From: Terribacillus halophilus
GTDB taxonomy: Bacteria > Bacillota > Bacilli > Bacillales > Amphibacillaceae
Direction of reading: 5' to 3'
Length of the DNA stretch: 64,000 bases
Assembly (NCBI RefSeq): GCF_900101385.1
Contig: NZ_FMZB01000003.1
Location: 343,830 to 407,829 of the forward strand
The notes under the pieces were generated by a model. That model did not search any database. It saw nothing but the letters and a program-made list of their open reading frames with translations, and was not told the origin of the DNA. The position numbers and the translations under genes are program-made. Shown here one piece after another: positions 46,680 to 59,892 of the stretch (positions within the stretch are counted from its first letter, which is position 1; each line of letters begins with the position of its first letter).

Positions 46680-48347
46680 ATGCGAAGTGACATGATCAAA
46701 ACAGGGATTGACCGCGCTCCGCACCGCAGTTTGCTTCACGCGACCGGGGTTAAGACATCTGATTTAGGAAAACCATTCATCGGTGTATGCAATTCTTACA
46801 TCGATATCATTCCAGGTCATATGCATTTAAACAAATTTGCCGAAGTAGTAAAAGATGCAATCCGCCAAGCTGGTGGAATTCCTTTCGAATTCAATACAAT
46901 CGGCGTAGATGATGGCATTGCAATGGGCCATATCGGTATGCGTTACAGCTTGCCAAGCAGAGAGATTATAGCGGACAGCGCAGAGACTGTCATACAAGCT
47001 CACTGGTTCGATGGCGTCTTCTATATCCCGAATTGCGATAAGATAACACCCGGCATGCTGATGGCTTCAGCAAGAACCAATGTCCCTTCTGTCTTCGTTT
47101 CCGGGGGCCCGATGGAAGCTGGAGTAAGTCCGGATGGAAAACCATTGAACTTGGTGTCCATGTTCGAGGGCGTAGGCGCTGTTCAAAACGGTACAATGAC
47201 CGAACAGGAATTAGCAACGATCGAAACACTGGCATGTCCGACATGCGGATCCTGCTCGGGTATGTTCACAGCCAATTCCATGAACAGTCTGATGGAAATG
47301 CTCGGTATGACCGTGCCGGGGAATGGAACATTACTAGCTACATCCGACGAACGGCATGAACTGATCTATGAAGCTGCCCGACATTTGATCCGACTTGTCA
47401 AAGAAGATATTCGTCCACGAGATATCATGACGAAAGAAACCTTTGATAATGCTTTTGCCTTGGATATGGCCATGGGCGGATCGACAAACACGGTCCTCCA
47501 TACAATCGCTATCGCGCATGAGGCAGGCATTGAATACAATCTGGCAGATATCAATAAAATTGCCGAAAAAGTTCCATACCTATCCAAAATCAGTCCTGCA
47601 TCCGATTATTCCATGCATGACGTCCATCTGGCCGGTGGTGTCAGTGCAATCATCAATGAGTTATGTAAAATCGACGGTCTTCTTCACAAAGAAAGAATTA
47701 CCATCACCGGCAAGACAATTGCTGAGAATGTAGAAGACTACGAGATTCTAAATAAAGAAGTCATTCGTCCATTGGATAATCCGTATAGCCCAGTTGGCGG
47801 ACTGAGTGTCCTGTACGGCAATCTGGCACCTGACGGAAGTGTGATCAAGGTCGGGGCAGTCGATCCTTCCATCAAGAAGTTTCTCGGAGAGGCAATCGTC
47901 TTTAATTCACAGGACGAGGCCCAGGAAGGAATCACCAATGGGACTGTGCAAGCCGGTCACGTCGTTGTCATACGCTACGAAGGTCCAAAAGGCGGTCCCG
48001 GGATGCCGGAGATGCTTTCCCCTACTTCCGCCATCGCCGGCCGCGGCTTAGCAAAAGAAGTCGCTTTGATCACAGACGGCCGCTTCTCCGGAGCTACTCG
48101 CGGTATCTCGGTCGGTCATATATCACCAGAAGCAGCCGAGGGCGGGCCGATCGCATTCGTCGAAAATGGTGATCCGATCCTCATCGACTTGGAAACTCGC
48201 AGCATTGAATTACTCGTCGATGAAGATGTTCTCAAGACCCGCCGGCAAAATTGGAAACAGCCGGAGCCAAAAATCAAATCGGGTTACCTTGCAAAGTACG
48301 CAAAACTCGTAACATCCGCCAATACTGGCGGTGTGATGAAAATATAA
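46680..48347 (+). CDS. ilvD: Dihydroxy-acid dehydratase
   Basis: Fe-S dehydratase forming 2-ketoisovalerate and 2-keto-3-methylvalerate, third common step of valine/isoleucine synthesis. Cluster cysteines are in [10 protein letters not shown] and [35 protein letters not shown] is the C-terminal family motif. 555 residues. The start follows GGGAGGTG. It opens the ilv-leu cluster here, but a T-box with terminator separates it from ilvB, so only the downstream genes are under the tRNA-dependent switch. Confidence 0.97.
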   Translation: MRSDMIKTGIDRAPHRSLLHATGVKTSDLGKPFIGVCNSYIDIIPGHMHLNKFAEVVKDAIRQAGGIPFEFNTIGVDDGIAMGHIGMRYSLPSREIIADSAETVIQAHWFDGVFYIPNCDKITPGMLMASARTNVPSVFVSGGPMEAGVSPDGKPLNLVSMFEGVGAVQNGTMTEQELATIETLACPTCGSCSGMFTANSMNSLMEMLGMTVPGNGTLLATSDERHELIYEAARHLIRLVKEDIRPRDIMTKETFDNAFALDMAMGGSTNTVLHTIAIAHEAGIEYNLADINKIAEKVPYLSKISPASDYSMHDVHLAGGVSAIINELCKIDGLLHKERITITGKTIAENVEDYEILNKEVIRPLDNPYSPVGGLSVLYGNLAPDGSVIKVGAVDPSIKKFLGEAIVFNSQDEAQEGITNGTVQAGHVVVIRYEGPKGGPGMPEMLSPTSAIAGRGLAKEVALITDGRFSGATRGISVGHISPEAAEGGPIAFVENGDPILIDLETRSIELLVDEDVLKTRRQNWKQPEPKIKSGYLAKYAKLVTSANTGGVMKI

Positions 48348-48349
48348 AC

Positions 48350-48640
48350 TAAAACGAAGACGGGACCATAGTGACGGAAGCATTATATTCACAGAGAGCC
48401 AGGGGCGCTGAAAGCCTGGCAATATAATCCGTCATTCTCTTCCCTGAGCGCTTAGCTGAAACAACTAGTAGGCTTAGCCAGGTGCAGTGCACCTGTTATC
48501 AAAACGGAGCTTTCATGAAAGCTCCATGAGGCAGCTTACCGTAAGGAAGCTGTGAACTTGGGTGGTACCGAGAAAAGCAAAGTCTTTTTTCCCCATTTCT
48601 TGCAAGATTGCTTGAATGGAGAAAAAGGGCTTTTTTATAT
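48350..48640 (+). ncRNA. T-box leader between ilvD and ilvB (probably tRNA-Leu responsive)
   Basis: Stem I has AGTGA (48370-48374), AGAGAGCC (48393-48400) and a 3' side reading ATTCTCT, in which CTC at 48437-48439 is the likely leucine specifier. A stem III (GGAGCTTTC with its complement) follows, then the T-box GGTGGTACCG (48561-48570). The terminator is an imperfect long stem (48584-48598 with 48614-48628) followed by six Ts. Uncharged tRNA should stabilise the antiterminator and allow ilvBNC-leuABCD transcription. Confidence 0.9.
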
Positions 48641-48667
48641 ATCAAAAATTACTGGAGGGATATAACC

Positions 48668-50397
48668 ATGAAGGTGAAGGCACAAGCAGTACAAGAAAGA
48701 AAGCCTGCTGCCAAAACTCCCAAAACAGGCGCTGACTTATTCGTAGAAGCACTGCAGGCAGCCGGAGTCGATACCATTTTCGGCTATCCGGGAGGAGCCG
48801 TACTTCCGATTTATGACGCCTTGTATCGTGCAGAACCCCGCTTCCAGCACATCCTGACCAGACATGAACAAGGAGCCATTCACGCTGCCGAAGGATATGC
48901 CCGCGTTTCCGGAAAACCTGGAGTCGTAATCGCAACTTCAGGACCTGGCGCGACGAATCTTATTACCGGAATTGCCGATGCCATGATGGATTCCCTGCCT
49001 CTTGTCGTATTCACAGGTCAAGTCGGCAGAAGCGTCATCGGTACCGATGCATTCCAGGAATCGGATGTGATTGGCATCACCACACCGATCACCAAACACA
49101 ATTATCAGGTTCAAAAGCAAGAAGATATGCCCCGAATCATCAAGGAAGCATTTTATATCGCAACAACTGGAAGACCTGGACCTGTGGTGATTGATATCCC
49201 GAAAGATATTTCCGGTGAAGCTTATGAATCTTCGCTAGACGGGGGTGATGTCCACCTTCCTGGTTATCAGCCGACAACGAAGCCAAACAGCAACCAGATC
49301 AAAAAACTCACGCAAGCGATTGTAGAAGCAAAACGCCCGATCCTCTTAACAGGAGCAGGCATCCTGCATGCCAAGGCATCAGAAGAGGTTCGTGCCTTCG
49401 CAAAACGTTACCAGCTGCCCGTCACTTCCACCCTGCTTGGGCTCGGCGCTTATCCTGCCAGTGATGATCAGTTTCTTGGTATGGCAGGCATGCATGGGAC
49501 CTATGCAGCCAATCGCGCCTTGTATGAATGCGATTTGCTGATCAATGTCGGTGCTCGATTCGATGACAGACTTACTGGGCATTTGGAGCATTTTGCCCCG
49601 CAAGCTACGATTGCACATATCGATATCGATCCAGCAGAAATCGGTAAAATCATTCCTACTGCCATTCCGGTTGTAGCAGATGCCAAAGCAGCGCTGCAGG
49701 CGCTTCAAGAAGCAGAAGCAGCGATACCGGACATCCAGCCGTGGCGTGATCATTTGCAGCAGTACAAACTAGAATTTCCGCTTTGGTTTAACAATCCAGT
49801 ACAAGACCTCATCCCGCAATGGGTCATGCAAGCTGTGCACAAAGCAACAAACGGAAATGCCATCATCACGACCGATGTCGGGCAGCACCAAATGTGGGCA
49901 GCGCAATATTACGGTTTCGATCAGCCAGATCGGTGGGTGACCTCCGGCGGACTTGGCACAATGGGCTTCGGGTTCCCTGCTGCTATCGGAGCCCAGCTCG
50001 CAAGTCCCGACAGTACAGTCATCAGTGTAGTCGGCGATGGCGGGTTCCAGATGACGATGCAGGAACTATCCGTTCTGCAAGAGCGAAAGCTGCCGGTCAA
50101 AGTCTTGATTGTCAATAACCAAAGCCTCGGTATGGTAAGGCAATGGCAGGAATTCTTCTATCAGGAGCGGTATTCCGAATCATTGCTTGATGTCCAGCCT
50201 GATTTCATCAAATTGGCGGATAGCTACAATGTCAAAGGCGTTCGTTTGGAGACACAGGAACAGCTCGTAGCTGAGCTGCCTGCCCTGCTTCAATCGAAAG
50301 AACCAGTTGTGATCGACTGCCGTGTGCTGAGGCAGGAGAATGTGTTCCCGATGATTGCACCTGGAAAAGGACTGCATGAAATGATTGGAGTGAGTCG

Positions 50398-50401
<4 letters not shown>
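48668..50401 (+). CDS. ilvB: Acetolactate synthase, large subunit
   Basis: Thiamine-diphosphate enzyme condensing two pyruvates, or pyruvate with 2-ketobutyrate. It has [17 protein letters not shown] and the catalytic Glu in [15 protein letters not shown], an FAD-binding middle domain, and the C-terminal [12 protein letters not shown] to [13 protein letters not shown] motif. 577 residues from ATG 48668 (TGGAGGG site), just after the T-box terminator. The stop overlaps the ilvN start. FAD-dependent anabolic type, not the catabolic AlsS. Confidence 0.97.
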
Positions 50402-53511
<3,110 letters not shown>

Positions 53512-53533
53512 TCTGACCTGGAGAGTGCTGACC

Positions 53534-54619
53534 ATGCAAAAAAAGATCGTACTGCTACCGGGAGATGGAATCGGTCCTGCTGTGACAGAAGCCGCTGCTT
53601 CTGTCCTGCAGCAGGTAGCCGACATTTTCTCCCACACTTTTACCTTCCAAGAGAAACAAATCGGCGGTGCTGCCATTGATACATTCGGGGAACCATTGCC
53701 AGCAGACACACTTCAGGCTTGTAAAGAAGCGGATGCCATTTTACTCGGCGCTGTAGGAGGACCTGAGTGGGATCGACAGCCTCCTCATCTGCGGCCCGAA
53801 AAGGGACTGCTTCAGCTGCGCAAAGGATTGGGCCTCTTTGCAAATCTGAGGCCCGTCAAAACCTTCCCTTCCCTGCTGTCCAGTTCACCGCTGAAGCAGG
53901 AAATCGTTGCAGGAAGCGACTTGTTGATTGTACGAGAACTGACTGGCGGGCTATACTTCGGTACGCCAAGCGAACGACGGGATGAAGGACAAACGGTTGT
54001 CGACACCCTTCACTATGAGAGAAACGAAATTGAACGGATAGTCGAAACCGGTTTCCAGAGTGCCATGCTCCGTAACAAACGTCTAGCTTCCGTTGACAAA
54101 GCAAACGTACTTGAATCAAGCAAGCTGTGGCGGGAAATCGTCGACGAAAAGAGGAAGGATTATCCGGAGGTGGCCGTTGAGCATATGCTTGTTGACTCAA
54201 CTGCCATGAAACTCATTACCAATCCGACTTACTTCGATGTCATTGTTACCGAAAACCTTTTCGGCGATATCCTGAGCGATGAAGCATCTGTACTGACTGG
54301 GTCTCTCGGCCTCCTTCCTTCGGCCAGCTTACGAGCCGATGCGCTTGGTCTTTACGAGCCAGTCCATGGCTCCGCTCCGGATATAGCCGGTAAGGATATT
54401 GCCAATCCGCTTGGCGCTATCCTCTCTGCTGTCATGCTCCTCCGCTACTCTTTCGGCATGGAGAAAGAGGCTGACGCCGTGGAAGCGGCTGTCAATGAAG
54501 TGCTGCAAAGCGGATTCGGAACACAAGATATGCAAGTGAAACCGGAATCGATCGTCGGTACAGAAAAAATGACTTCTCTTGTCATCGAGCAGCTGATGAC
54601 AGCAAAAGTGAGTTCTTAA
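53534..54619 (+). CDS. leuB: 3-isopropylmalate dehydrogenase
   Basis: NAD-dependent oxidative decarboxylase of the isocitrate/isopropylmalate family. Features: [12 protein letters not shown] at the start, [22 protein letters not shown], and [25 protein letters not shown] with the metal-binding aspartates. 361 residues from ATG 53534 preceded by TGGAGAG, 22 bases after leuA. Confidence 0.96.
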   Translation: MQKKIVLLPGDGIGPAVTEAAASVLQQVADIFSHTFTFQEKQIGGAAIDTFGEPLPADTLQACKEADAILLGAVGGPEWDRQPPHLRPEKGLLQLRKGLGLFANLRPVKTFPSLLSSSPLKQEIVAGSDLLIVRELTGGLYFGTPSERRDEGQTVVDTLHYERNEIERIVETGFQSAMLRNKRLASVDKANVLESSKLWREIVDEKRKDYPEVAVEHMLVDSTAMKLITNPTYFDVIVTENLFGDILSDEASVLTGSLGLLPSASLRADALGLYEPVHGSAPDIAGKDIANPLGAILSAVMLLRYSFGMEKEADAVEAAVNEVLQSGFGTQDMQVKPESIVGTEKMTSLVIEQLMTAKVSS

Positions 54620-54636
54620 GAAAGGACCTGAGAACA

Positions 54637-56052
54637 ATGCAGCAACCTAAGACGATTATCGAAAAGATATGGGAGAAACACACCGTTGTACAAGAGCCTA
54701 ATAAGCCCGATCTCATGTATATCGACTTGCATCTTGTACATGAAGTGACCTCCCCTCAAGCTTTTGAGGGGCTGCGCCTGGCAGGTCGGAAAGTACGACA
54801 GCCAGAGCGGACATATGCTACCGTCGATCACAACGTACCAACAATTCATCGTTCGGTGATCCGCGATGAAGTTGCCCGCACACAGATGGAAACACTAAGA
54901 ACCAACTGTGCGGAATTTGGCATCCGACTGGCAGATATTGACCATCCGGACCAAGGAATCGTGCATGTCATCGGCCCGCAACTTGGTCTTACACAGCCCG
55001 GCAAAACAATCGTATGCGGTGACAGCCATACTTCCACCCATGGAGCATTCGGTGCTTTGGCATTTGGTATCGGTACGAGCGAAGTAGAGCATGTGCTTGC
55101 CACCCAGACACTTTGGCAAAGTAAACCAAAGACATTGAATGTGCAAATTGACGGCACTCTTGGAACTGGTGTGACAGCCAAGGACCTGATTTTAGCCATC
55201 ATCGGTAAGTTCGGCGTCAAATTCGGTACCGGCTATGTGCTCGAATATACCGGAGAAGCCATTCGAAACCTGTCCATGGAGGAACGGATGACGGTCTGTA
55301 ATATGTCGATTGAAGCAGGGGCACGCGCTGGTTTGATAAGTCCGGATGAAACGACTTTCGAATACCTCCGCGGGAGAAGATATGCCCCGGAAGGTCCTGC
55401 TTTTGAAAAAGCAGTTTCAAAATGGCGGCAGCTTGCCACCGATGAAGGTGCTGCCTATGATCACACGGTACATTTGAATGCATCCGAAATCGAACCGCAA
55501 GTGACCTGGGGTACCAATCCAGGCATGTGTCTGCCGATATCTGCAAATGTCCCGGATCCGGCACTCATAGAGAATAAAGAAGAAAAAGCATCAGTTGAAC
55601 AGGCGCTGGCGTATATGGGATTGGAGCCGAATCAACAGCTGACTTCCATCGAAATCCAACATGTTTTCATCGGCTCCTGTACAAATTCACGAATTACAGA
55701 TTTGCGCAAGGCTGCCAGTGTCATCCAAGGGAAAAAGGTTCATCCTTCCGTTCGTGCCATGGTCGTACCAGGATCATTCACTGTTAAGATGCAAGCAGAA
55801 CAAGAAGGTTTGGATAAGGTTTTCAAAGATGCAGGCTTTGAATGGCGTGATGCTGGCTGCAGTATGTGTCTGGCAATGAATGATGATGTCGTACCTGCTG
55901 GCGAACGCTGCGCTTCCACTTCGAACCGGAATTTCGAGGGTCGGCAAGGTGCCGGAGCCCGCACTCATTTGGCCAGTCCGGAAATGGCGGCCGCAGCAGC
56001 AATCGAAGGAAGGTTTGTCGATGTCCGGCAAGTCGCCGCACCAACTGTGTAA
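54637..56052 (+). CDS. leuC: 3-isopropylmalate dehydratase, large subunit
   Basis: 4Fe-4S isomerase subunit of the aconitase family, 471 residues. [20 protein letters not shown] and the cluster-binding cysteines in IGSCTNSR and GCSMCLAMN are present. It starts 17 bases after leuB and works with LeuD encoded 12 bases downstream. Confidence 0.96.
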   Translation: MQQPKTIIEKIWEKHTVVQEPNKPDLMYIDLHLVHEVTSPQAFEGLRLAGRKVRQPERTYATVDHNVPTIHRSVIRDEVARTQMETLRTNCAEFGIRLADIDHPDQGIVHVIGPQLGLTQPGKTIVCGDSHTSTHGAFGALAFGIGTSEVEHVLATQTLWQSKPKTLNVQIDGTLGTGVTAKDLILAIIGKFGVKFGTGYVLEYTGEAIRNLSMEERMTVCNMSIEAGARAGLISPDETTFEYLRGRRYAPEGPAFEKAVSKWRQLATDEGAAYDHTVHLNASEIEPQVTWGTNPGMCLPISANVPDPALIENKEEKASVEQALAYMGLEPNQQLTSIEIQHVFIGSCTNSRITDLRKAASVIQGKKVHPSVRAMVVPGSFTVKMQAEQEGLDKVFKDAGFEWRDAGCSMCLAMNDDVVPAGERCASTSNRNFEGRQGAGARTHLASPEMAAAAAIEGRFVDVRQVAAPTV

Positions 56053-56064
56053 GGAGGATGGGAA

Positions 56065-56649
56065 ATGGAACCGATCAAAACACATAACGGACTTGTCTAT
56101 CCGCTTCCAAAGCGAAATGTCGACACAGACCAAATCATACCGAAACAATTCCTCAAACGGATAGAGAGATCTGGGTTTGGACAATTTCTTTTCTATAACT
56201 GGCGATTTGATGAGAAAGATCAGCCGCGCCAGGATTTCACGCTGAATCAGCCGAAATACAAAGGGGCATCCGTTTTGATTGCCGGGGACAATTTCGGCTG
56301 TGGTTCTTCTCGTGAACATGCTCCTTGGGCGCTTTTGGATTATGGTTTCAAAGTGATCATTGCACCTAGCTTTGCAGATATTTTCTACAATAATACGACA
56401 AAGAATGGCATACTAGCTATTAAACTATCCGAGGACAAAGTAGACTATCTGCTCAATCAGGCAGAGATAAATTCGTATATACTGACAATAGATCTGGAGA
56501 AACAAAAAGTGCATGATGAGCTAGGCTTTGAGGCAGATTTTGACATTCCTGCCTATCATAAGCATATGCTATTGAATGGACTGGACGAGATCGGCATTAC
56601 ATTGACCTATGCTGATCAGATAACACAATTTGAACAGACATATAATTAA
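56065..56649 (+). CDS. leuD: 3-isopropylmalate dehydratase, small subunit
   Basis: Swivelling-domain partner of LeuC, 194 residues, with RNVDTDQIIPKQFLKRI and the substrate-binding GDNFGCGSSREHAPWAL. AAGGAGGATGG precedes the start. The adjacent ilvA begins within about 15 bases. Confidence 0.96.
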   Translation: MEPIKTHNGLVYPLPKRNVDTDQIIPKQFLKRIERSGFGQFLFYNWRFDEKDQPRQDFTLNQPKYKGASVLIAGDNFGCGSSREHAPWALLDYGFKVIIAPSFADIFYNNTTKNGILAIKLSEDKVDYLLNQAEINSYILTIDLEKQKVHDELGFEADFDIPAYHKHMLLNGLDEIGITLTYADQITQFEQTYN

Positions 56650-56663
56650 AGGAGCGTGAAGGC

Positions 56664-57653
56664 ATTGGGGATTGTTTAAGTCAGAAAAAAATACAAGCAG
56701 CTGCAGACTTTTTGAAGGAATTGGTACATCATACACCTATCAGGACCTCCACAACGCTTGACAGGTTGATGGACAGGAACGTATATATGAAGATGGAGAA
56801 TGAGCAGAAATCAGGCGCGTTCAAGGCTCGCGGAGCGATTTTTAAAATCGGCAGTATGAGCGAAGAAGCTGCAAACCGTGGTGTCATCGCCGCTTCTGCC
56901 GGAAACCATGCGCAAGGTGTTGCCTTGGCCGCTGCCAAACGCGGCATCCAGGCGAAAATATATATGCCGCTCCATACACCGAAGCCAAAGGTGGAAGCGA
57001 CAAGGAACTATGGTGCAGAAGTCGAACTGGCAGGCGAAACATTCCAAGAAGCGCTATTCGCTGCCCAGAAAGAGCAAAAGCAGACAGGGGCGACATTCAT
57101 CCACCCTTTCGATGACGTGGATATCATCGCTGGGCAGGGCACGATTGCAGTAGAAATGCTGGAAGATCAGCCAAATCTTGACTGTATCATCGTTCCAATC
57201 GGTGGCGGCGGGCTTATCAGCGGTATTGCTTTTGCCGCCAAACAGATCAAACCTTCCATCCGGATCATCGGTGTACAAACGGAAGCAGCCTGCGCAACTT
57301 ATCACGCATTCCACAAACATTTGATACCATGTCTCACGTGTACGACAATTGCAGAAGGCATTGCCGTCAAGGAGCCTGGCAAAGTAACGATGCCATTGAT
57401 CCAGCAATACGTGGATGATGTGGTCACTGTTTCGGAGCGTGACATAGCAGCCGCTATCCTGCAGCTGCTCGAACGGCATAAGACGCTTGCAGAAGGAGCC
57501 GGCGCTGCTGCCTTTGCAGCCTTGATGCGCCATCATGAAAATATTCGTTCCAAGCATTGCGGTATCGTCATCAGCGGTGGGAACTTCGATCTTCAAAAGC
57601 TGTCTGAGCTGCATGAACTTACTATGCATCTCCCCGCCAACAGCATGGCATAA
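56664..57653 (+). CDS. ilvA: Threonine dehydratase, short form, with apparent ATT start
   Basis: PLP enzyme converting threonine to 2-ketobutyrate for isoleucine. The PLP Lys is in KSGAFKARGA, the PLP phosphate loop in VPIGGGGLISG, plus SAGNHAQGVA. The frame is open upstream to ATT 56664, nine bases after AAAGGAG, giving GDCLSQKKIQAAADFL before KELVHHTPIRT, the usual position of the first helix; the only standard start in frame, TTG 56712, lacks a site and would cut that helix. About 329 residues: the C-terminal ACT-like control domain of biosynthetic IlvA is missing, so it is the size of catabolic TdcB. Confidence 0.85.
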   Translation: MGDCLSQKKIQAAADFLKELVHHTPIRTSTTLDRLMDRNVYMKMENEQKSGAFKARGAIFKIGSMSEEAANRGVIAASAGNHAQGVALAAAKRGIQAKIYMPLHTPKPKVEATRNYGAEVELAGETFQEALFAAQKEQKQTGATFIHPFDDVDIIAGQGTIAVEMLEDQPNLDCIIVPIGGGGLISGIAFAAKQIKPSIRIIGVQTEAACATYHAFHKHLIPCLTCTTIAEGIAVKEPGKVTMPLIQQYVDDVVTVSERDIAAAILQLLERHKTLAEGAGAAAFAALMRHHENIRSKHCGIVISGGNFDLQKLSELHELTMHLPANSMA

Positions 57654-57657
57654 AGAA

Positions 57658-57686
57658 AGAGCAGGAGGCATCACGCTTCCTGCTCT
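57658..57686. terminator. Terminator at the end of the ilv-leu operon (also serves the RHH gene)
   Basis: A 9-bp perfect stem (57658-57666 with 57678-57686) followed by ATTTTTCTTTTT on the plus strand. On the minus strand it overlaps the stop of the ribbon-helix-helix gene. Confidence 0.8.
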
Positions 57687-57849
57687 ATTTTTCTTTTTCC
57701 GGCTTCAGTCTGCCGGCCTGCTTCAGCTGTTCGCGAAGCAAATATTCAATCTGAGCATTCACACTGCGAAAGTCATCGTCTGCCCATTTCTGTACCATAT
57801 CATAGATTTCCTGGTTGATGCGCAACGGAAAACTCTTTTTCTTCGCCAT
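57685..57849 (-). CDS. Arc-type ribbon-helix-helix DNA-binding protein (54 residues)
   Basis: Reads MAKKKSFPLRINQEIYDMV, then QKWADDDFRSVNAQIEYLLR and a basic tail. The pattern strand KSFPLRI, helix QEIYDMVQKWA, turn DDFRSVNAQ, helix IEYLLREQL is that of Arc/MetJ-like dimeric DNA-binding proteins. It starts 12 bases after the SPFH stop behind GGGGTG, hence the second gene of that operon. A natural candidate for binding the palindrome at 58723-58748 and controlling the operon. Confidence 0.8.
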   Translation of the reverse strand: MAKKKSFPLRINQEIYDMVQKWADDDFRSVNAQIEYLLREQLKQAGRLKPEKEK

Positions 57850-57861
57850 AACACCCCTGCT

Positions 57862-58701
57862 TTAATACAGTGATCCATTGTTCACGACGGGCTGTGTCCC
57901 GCGGTCGGAAACAATGGCCACCATCAAATTGTTCACCATCTGTGCCTTACGCTCTGAATCCAGCTCCAATTCACCTTCATTCAATGCTTCGATAGCATCC
58001 ATCGACATACCGACTGCCCCTTGGACGATCATTTTGCGGGCTGCGATAATGGCAGCAGCTTGCTGGCGCTGCAGCATTGCCTGGGCAATCTCGGTAGAAT
58101 AAGCGAGATGTGTGAATCGCGCTTCCATGACTTCCACTCCAGCTTCATTCAGGCGTGCTTCCAGTTCCGCTTGCAGTTTACCAGTGATCTCATCCCCATT
58201 TTCGCGCAAAGAGAAGCCCGTTTCATTGAAATTATCATAAGGATAGTTGGAAGCGATACTCCGAACAGCCGCCTCACTTTGAATGGCAACAAACTCCTCG
58301 TAATCATCCACGTTGAAGGCTGCTTTCGCAGTATCTATTACACGATACACAATCACCGCAGCGATTTCAATTGGATTACCTTCTATGTCATTTACTTTAA
58401 GTGTCTTGGAATTGAAGTTTCGGATACGCAGCGTGATCCGCTGTCTAGTTGTCAGAGGAATAGTCAAGAACAAACCATTGGCACGGATTGTACCGATATA
58501 CTTACCGAAGAATGTCACGACGTAGGCTTGATTAGGAGGTACGATAACAATACCGGTTACCAGTACTACAGCGACTATAAACAACAGGATAGCTGGAACA
58601 ATCGCCTCCTGCGTCAAACTAAATACACCTGCACCTGCACAAATAAGGATGATCAATACCCCAAGGAAACCATTCAAGGCAGCAGCTTGTTTTTCTTTCA
58701 T
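57862..58701 (-). CDS. SPFH/band 7 membrane protein
   Basis: A 279-residue protein with two N-terminal hydrophobic segments (about 8-27 and 35-56), an SPFH domain (VPPNQAYVVTFFGKYIGTIR, VYRVIDTAKAAFNVDDYEEF) and a helical C-terminal part with YSTEIAQAMLQRQQAAAII. Such proteins form membrane scaffolds. The start at 58701 follows TAGGAG; GTG 9 bases earlier is part of the site. Operon with the RHH regulator and divergent from the kinase gene. Substrate or partner unknown. Confidence 0.88.
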   Translation of the reverse strand: MKEKQAAALNGFLGVLIILICAGAGVFSLTQEAIVPAILLFIVAVVLVTGIVIVPPNQAYVVTFFGKYIGTIRANGLFLTIPLTTRQRITLRIRNFNSKTLKVNDIEGNPIEIAAVIVYRVIDTAKAAFNVDDYEEFVAIQSEAAVRSIASNYPYDNFNETGFSLRENGDEITGKLQAELEARLNEAGVEVMEARFTHLAYSTEIAQAMLQRQQAAAIIAARKMIVQGAVGMSMDAIEALNEGELELDSERKAQMVNNLMVAIVSDRGTQPVVNNGSLY

Positions 58702-58722
58702 ACACGTCACTCCTACATTTTC

Positions 58723-58748
58723 ATATTAAAGTGATATCACTTTAATAT
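58723..58748. promoter_or_regulatory. Perfect 26-bp palindrome at the SPFH operon promoter
   Basis: Two 13-bp arms ATATTAAAGTGAT and its exact complement, with no gap. It directly follows the -10 of the SPFH promoter, covering the transcription start, an ideal repressor site. Confidence 0.7.
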
Positions 58749-58749
58749 T

Positions 58750-58778
58750 ATTATATATTCTGACAACATACTTTGCAA
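58750..58778 (-). promoter_or_regulatory. Sigma-A promoter of the SPFH-RHH operon
   Basis: On the minus strand TTGCAA (58778-58773), 17 bases, TATAAT (58755-58750). Confidence 0.7.
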
Positions 58779-58800
58779 CATGCAGACTAGCCTTTATACT
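58773..58800 (+). promoter_or_regulatory. Sigma-A promoter of the kinase gene, sharing its -35
   Basis: The same self-complementary TTGCAA (58773-58778) read on the plus strand is followed after 16 bases by TATACT (58795-58800). Only one polymerase could occupy the pair at a time. Confidence 0.65.
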
Positions 58801-58827
58801 TAAATTAAAAAGGAACGGAGATCTCAT

Positions 58828-59616
58828 ATGTTCTTTCATGTTTTCAGACCTTTTCGCCTGCTGCACCGTTACCTTGTCGATATAACATATCCCCAAGGGA
58901 CTTATATTGCAAAGAGATATCTTGTCATCCGCAAACTCGGTTCCGGTAGCTATGGAACGACTTATCTCTGCGAAGATATTGTCCAACAAAAAACATGTAC
59001 CGTTAAACAACTTCGACGCAGCCGGCAAAAGCGAAAGAAATATTTTCGCATGTTCGAGCAGGAATATGAATTGTTGAAAAAACTGGCTCACGCTTCCATC
59101 CCAGCTTCCACCTCCTTTTTTCACACGGATGACGGTTACTTTTTCGTCATGGATTTCGTAACAGGTGAGAACTTGGAACAGCATATATTCGATACAAAAA
59201 AACAATACAGCGAAAAAGAGGCGCTTGAGCTGACAATCGATATAGCAACTGTTGTCGCTTATCTGCACGATCGCCGCATTTACCACGGTGACATTCGAAT
59301 TCCAAATGTCATGTTAGCAGATGGACATGCCTCACTTATCGATTTCGGACTAGCACAACAGTTCAGCGGTCCAAGAGGAAATGCGGAACAAAATCGTTTG
59401 GAACAGGATTTATTCGATATAGGGGATATTCTGCTTTACCTTTTATATACGACATTTGAGAAGACGAATAAAAAAGCTCTCCCATGGACGGAAGAGCTTA
59501 CTTTATCAAGAGCATGCAGTCATGTTCTTGAAAGATTATTAGGCATTCAGGCTCCATTCCCTTCTGCGTCTGAAGCAATCGACGCGTTGGAAAAAGCGAA
59601 AGAAGCAGCAGATTAA
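58828..59616 (+). CDS. Small Ser/Thr protein kinase (YbdM/PrkD-like)
   Basis: A 262-residue Hanks-type kinase without membrane segment. Glycine loop GSGSYG (38-43), ATP-anchoring Lys60 in TCTVKQL, catalytic loop YHGDIRIPN (His153, Asp155, Asn160) where HRDLKPxN is usual, and metal-binding DFG 172-174. All strictly needed residues are kept, but the loop Lys is Arg157. No C-terminal sensor domain. CGGAG stands seven bases before the ATG. It diverges from the SPFH operon and converges on the Arg/Gly/Ser-rich gene. Confidence 0.85.
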   Translation: MFFHVFRPFRLLHRYLVDITYPQGTYIAKRYLVIRKLGSGSYGTTYLCEDIVQQKTCTVKQLRRSRQKRKKYFRMFEQEYELLKKLAHASIPASTSFFHTDDGYFFVMDFVTGENLEQHIFDTKKQYSEKEALELTIDIATVVAYLHDRRIYHGDIRIPNVMLADGHASLIDFGLAQQFSGPRGNAEQNRLEQDLFDIGDILLYLLYTTFEKTNKKALPWTEELTLSRACSHVLERLLGIQAPFPSASEAIDALEKAKEAAD

Positions 59617-59808
59617 TTAGCTGCTGCTTCCATACCCGCGGCGCTTATAACGACTGCTTCCGCCATAACGATTACGGCCATAGCCACTGCTGCCGCTCGA
59701 ACCATAACGTCTCCTGCCACGATGGCCGCTGGAATCGTATCTTCTGCCGCGGCGATGACTGCTGCCGCCGGCTGATTCTTGTATTTTACGGATGAACTTT
59801 TTGAACAT
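59617..59808 (-). CDS. Arg/Gly/Ser-rich small basic protein (63 residues)
   Basis: Starts MFKKFIRKIQESAGGSSHRR and continues as low-complexity sequence of Gly, Ser, Arg and Tyr (GRRRYGSSGSSGYGRNR). Very basic, probably disordered, of the kind found in nucleic-acid-binding or spore-coat proteins. GGGAGG precedes the ATG. The gene ends base to base with the convergent kinase gene. No family recognised. Confidence 0.7.
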   Translation of the reverse strand: MFKKFIRKIQESAGGSSHRRGRRYDSSGHRGRRRYGSSGSSGYGRNRYGGSSRYKRRGYGSSS

Positions 59809-59892
59809 AGGTTTACCTCCCTGAATAGGAACTAGTCCATTTACGAAAATGATACCATGTTAGTTTCCGAAAATAAGTTTCTTTACACATTC

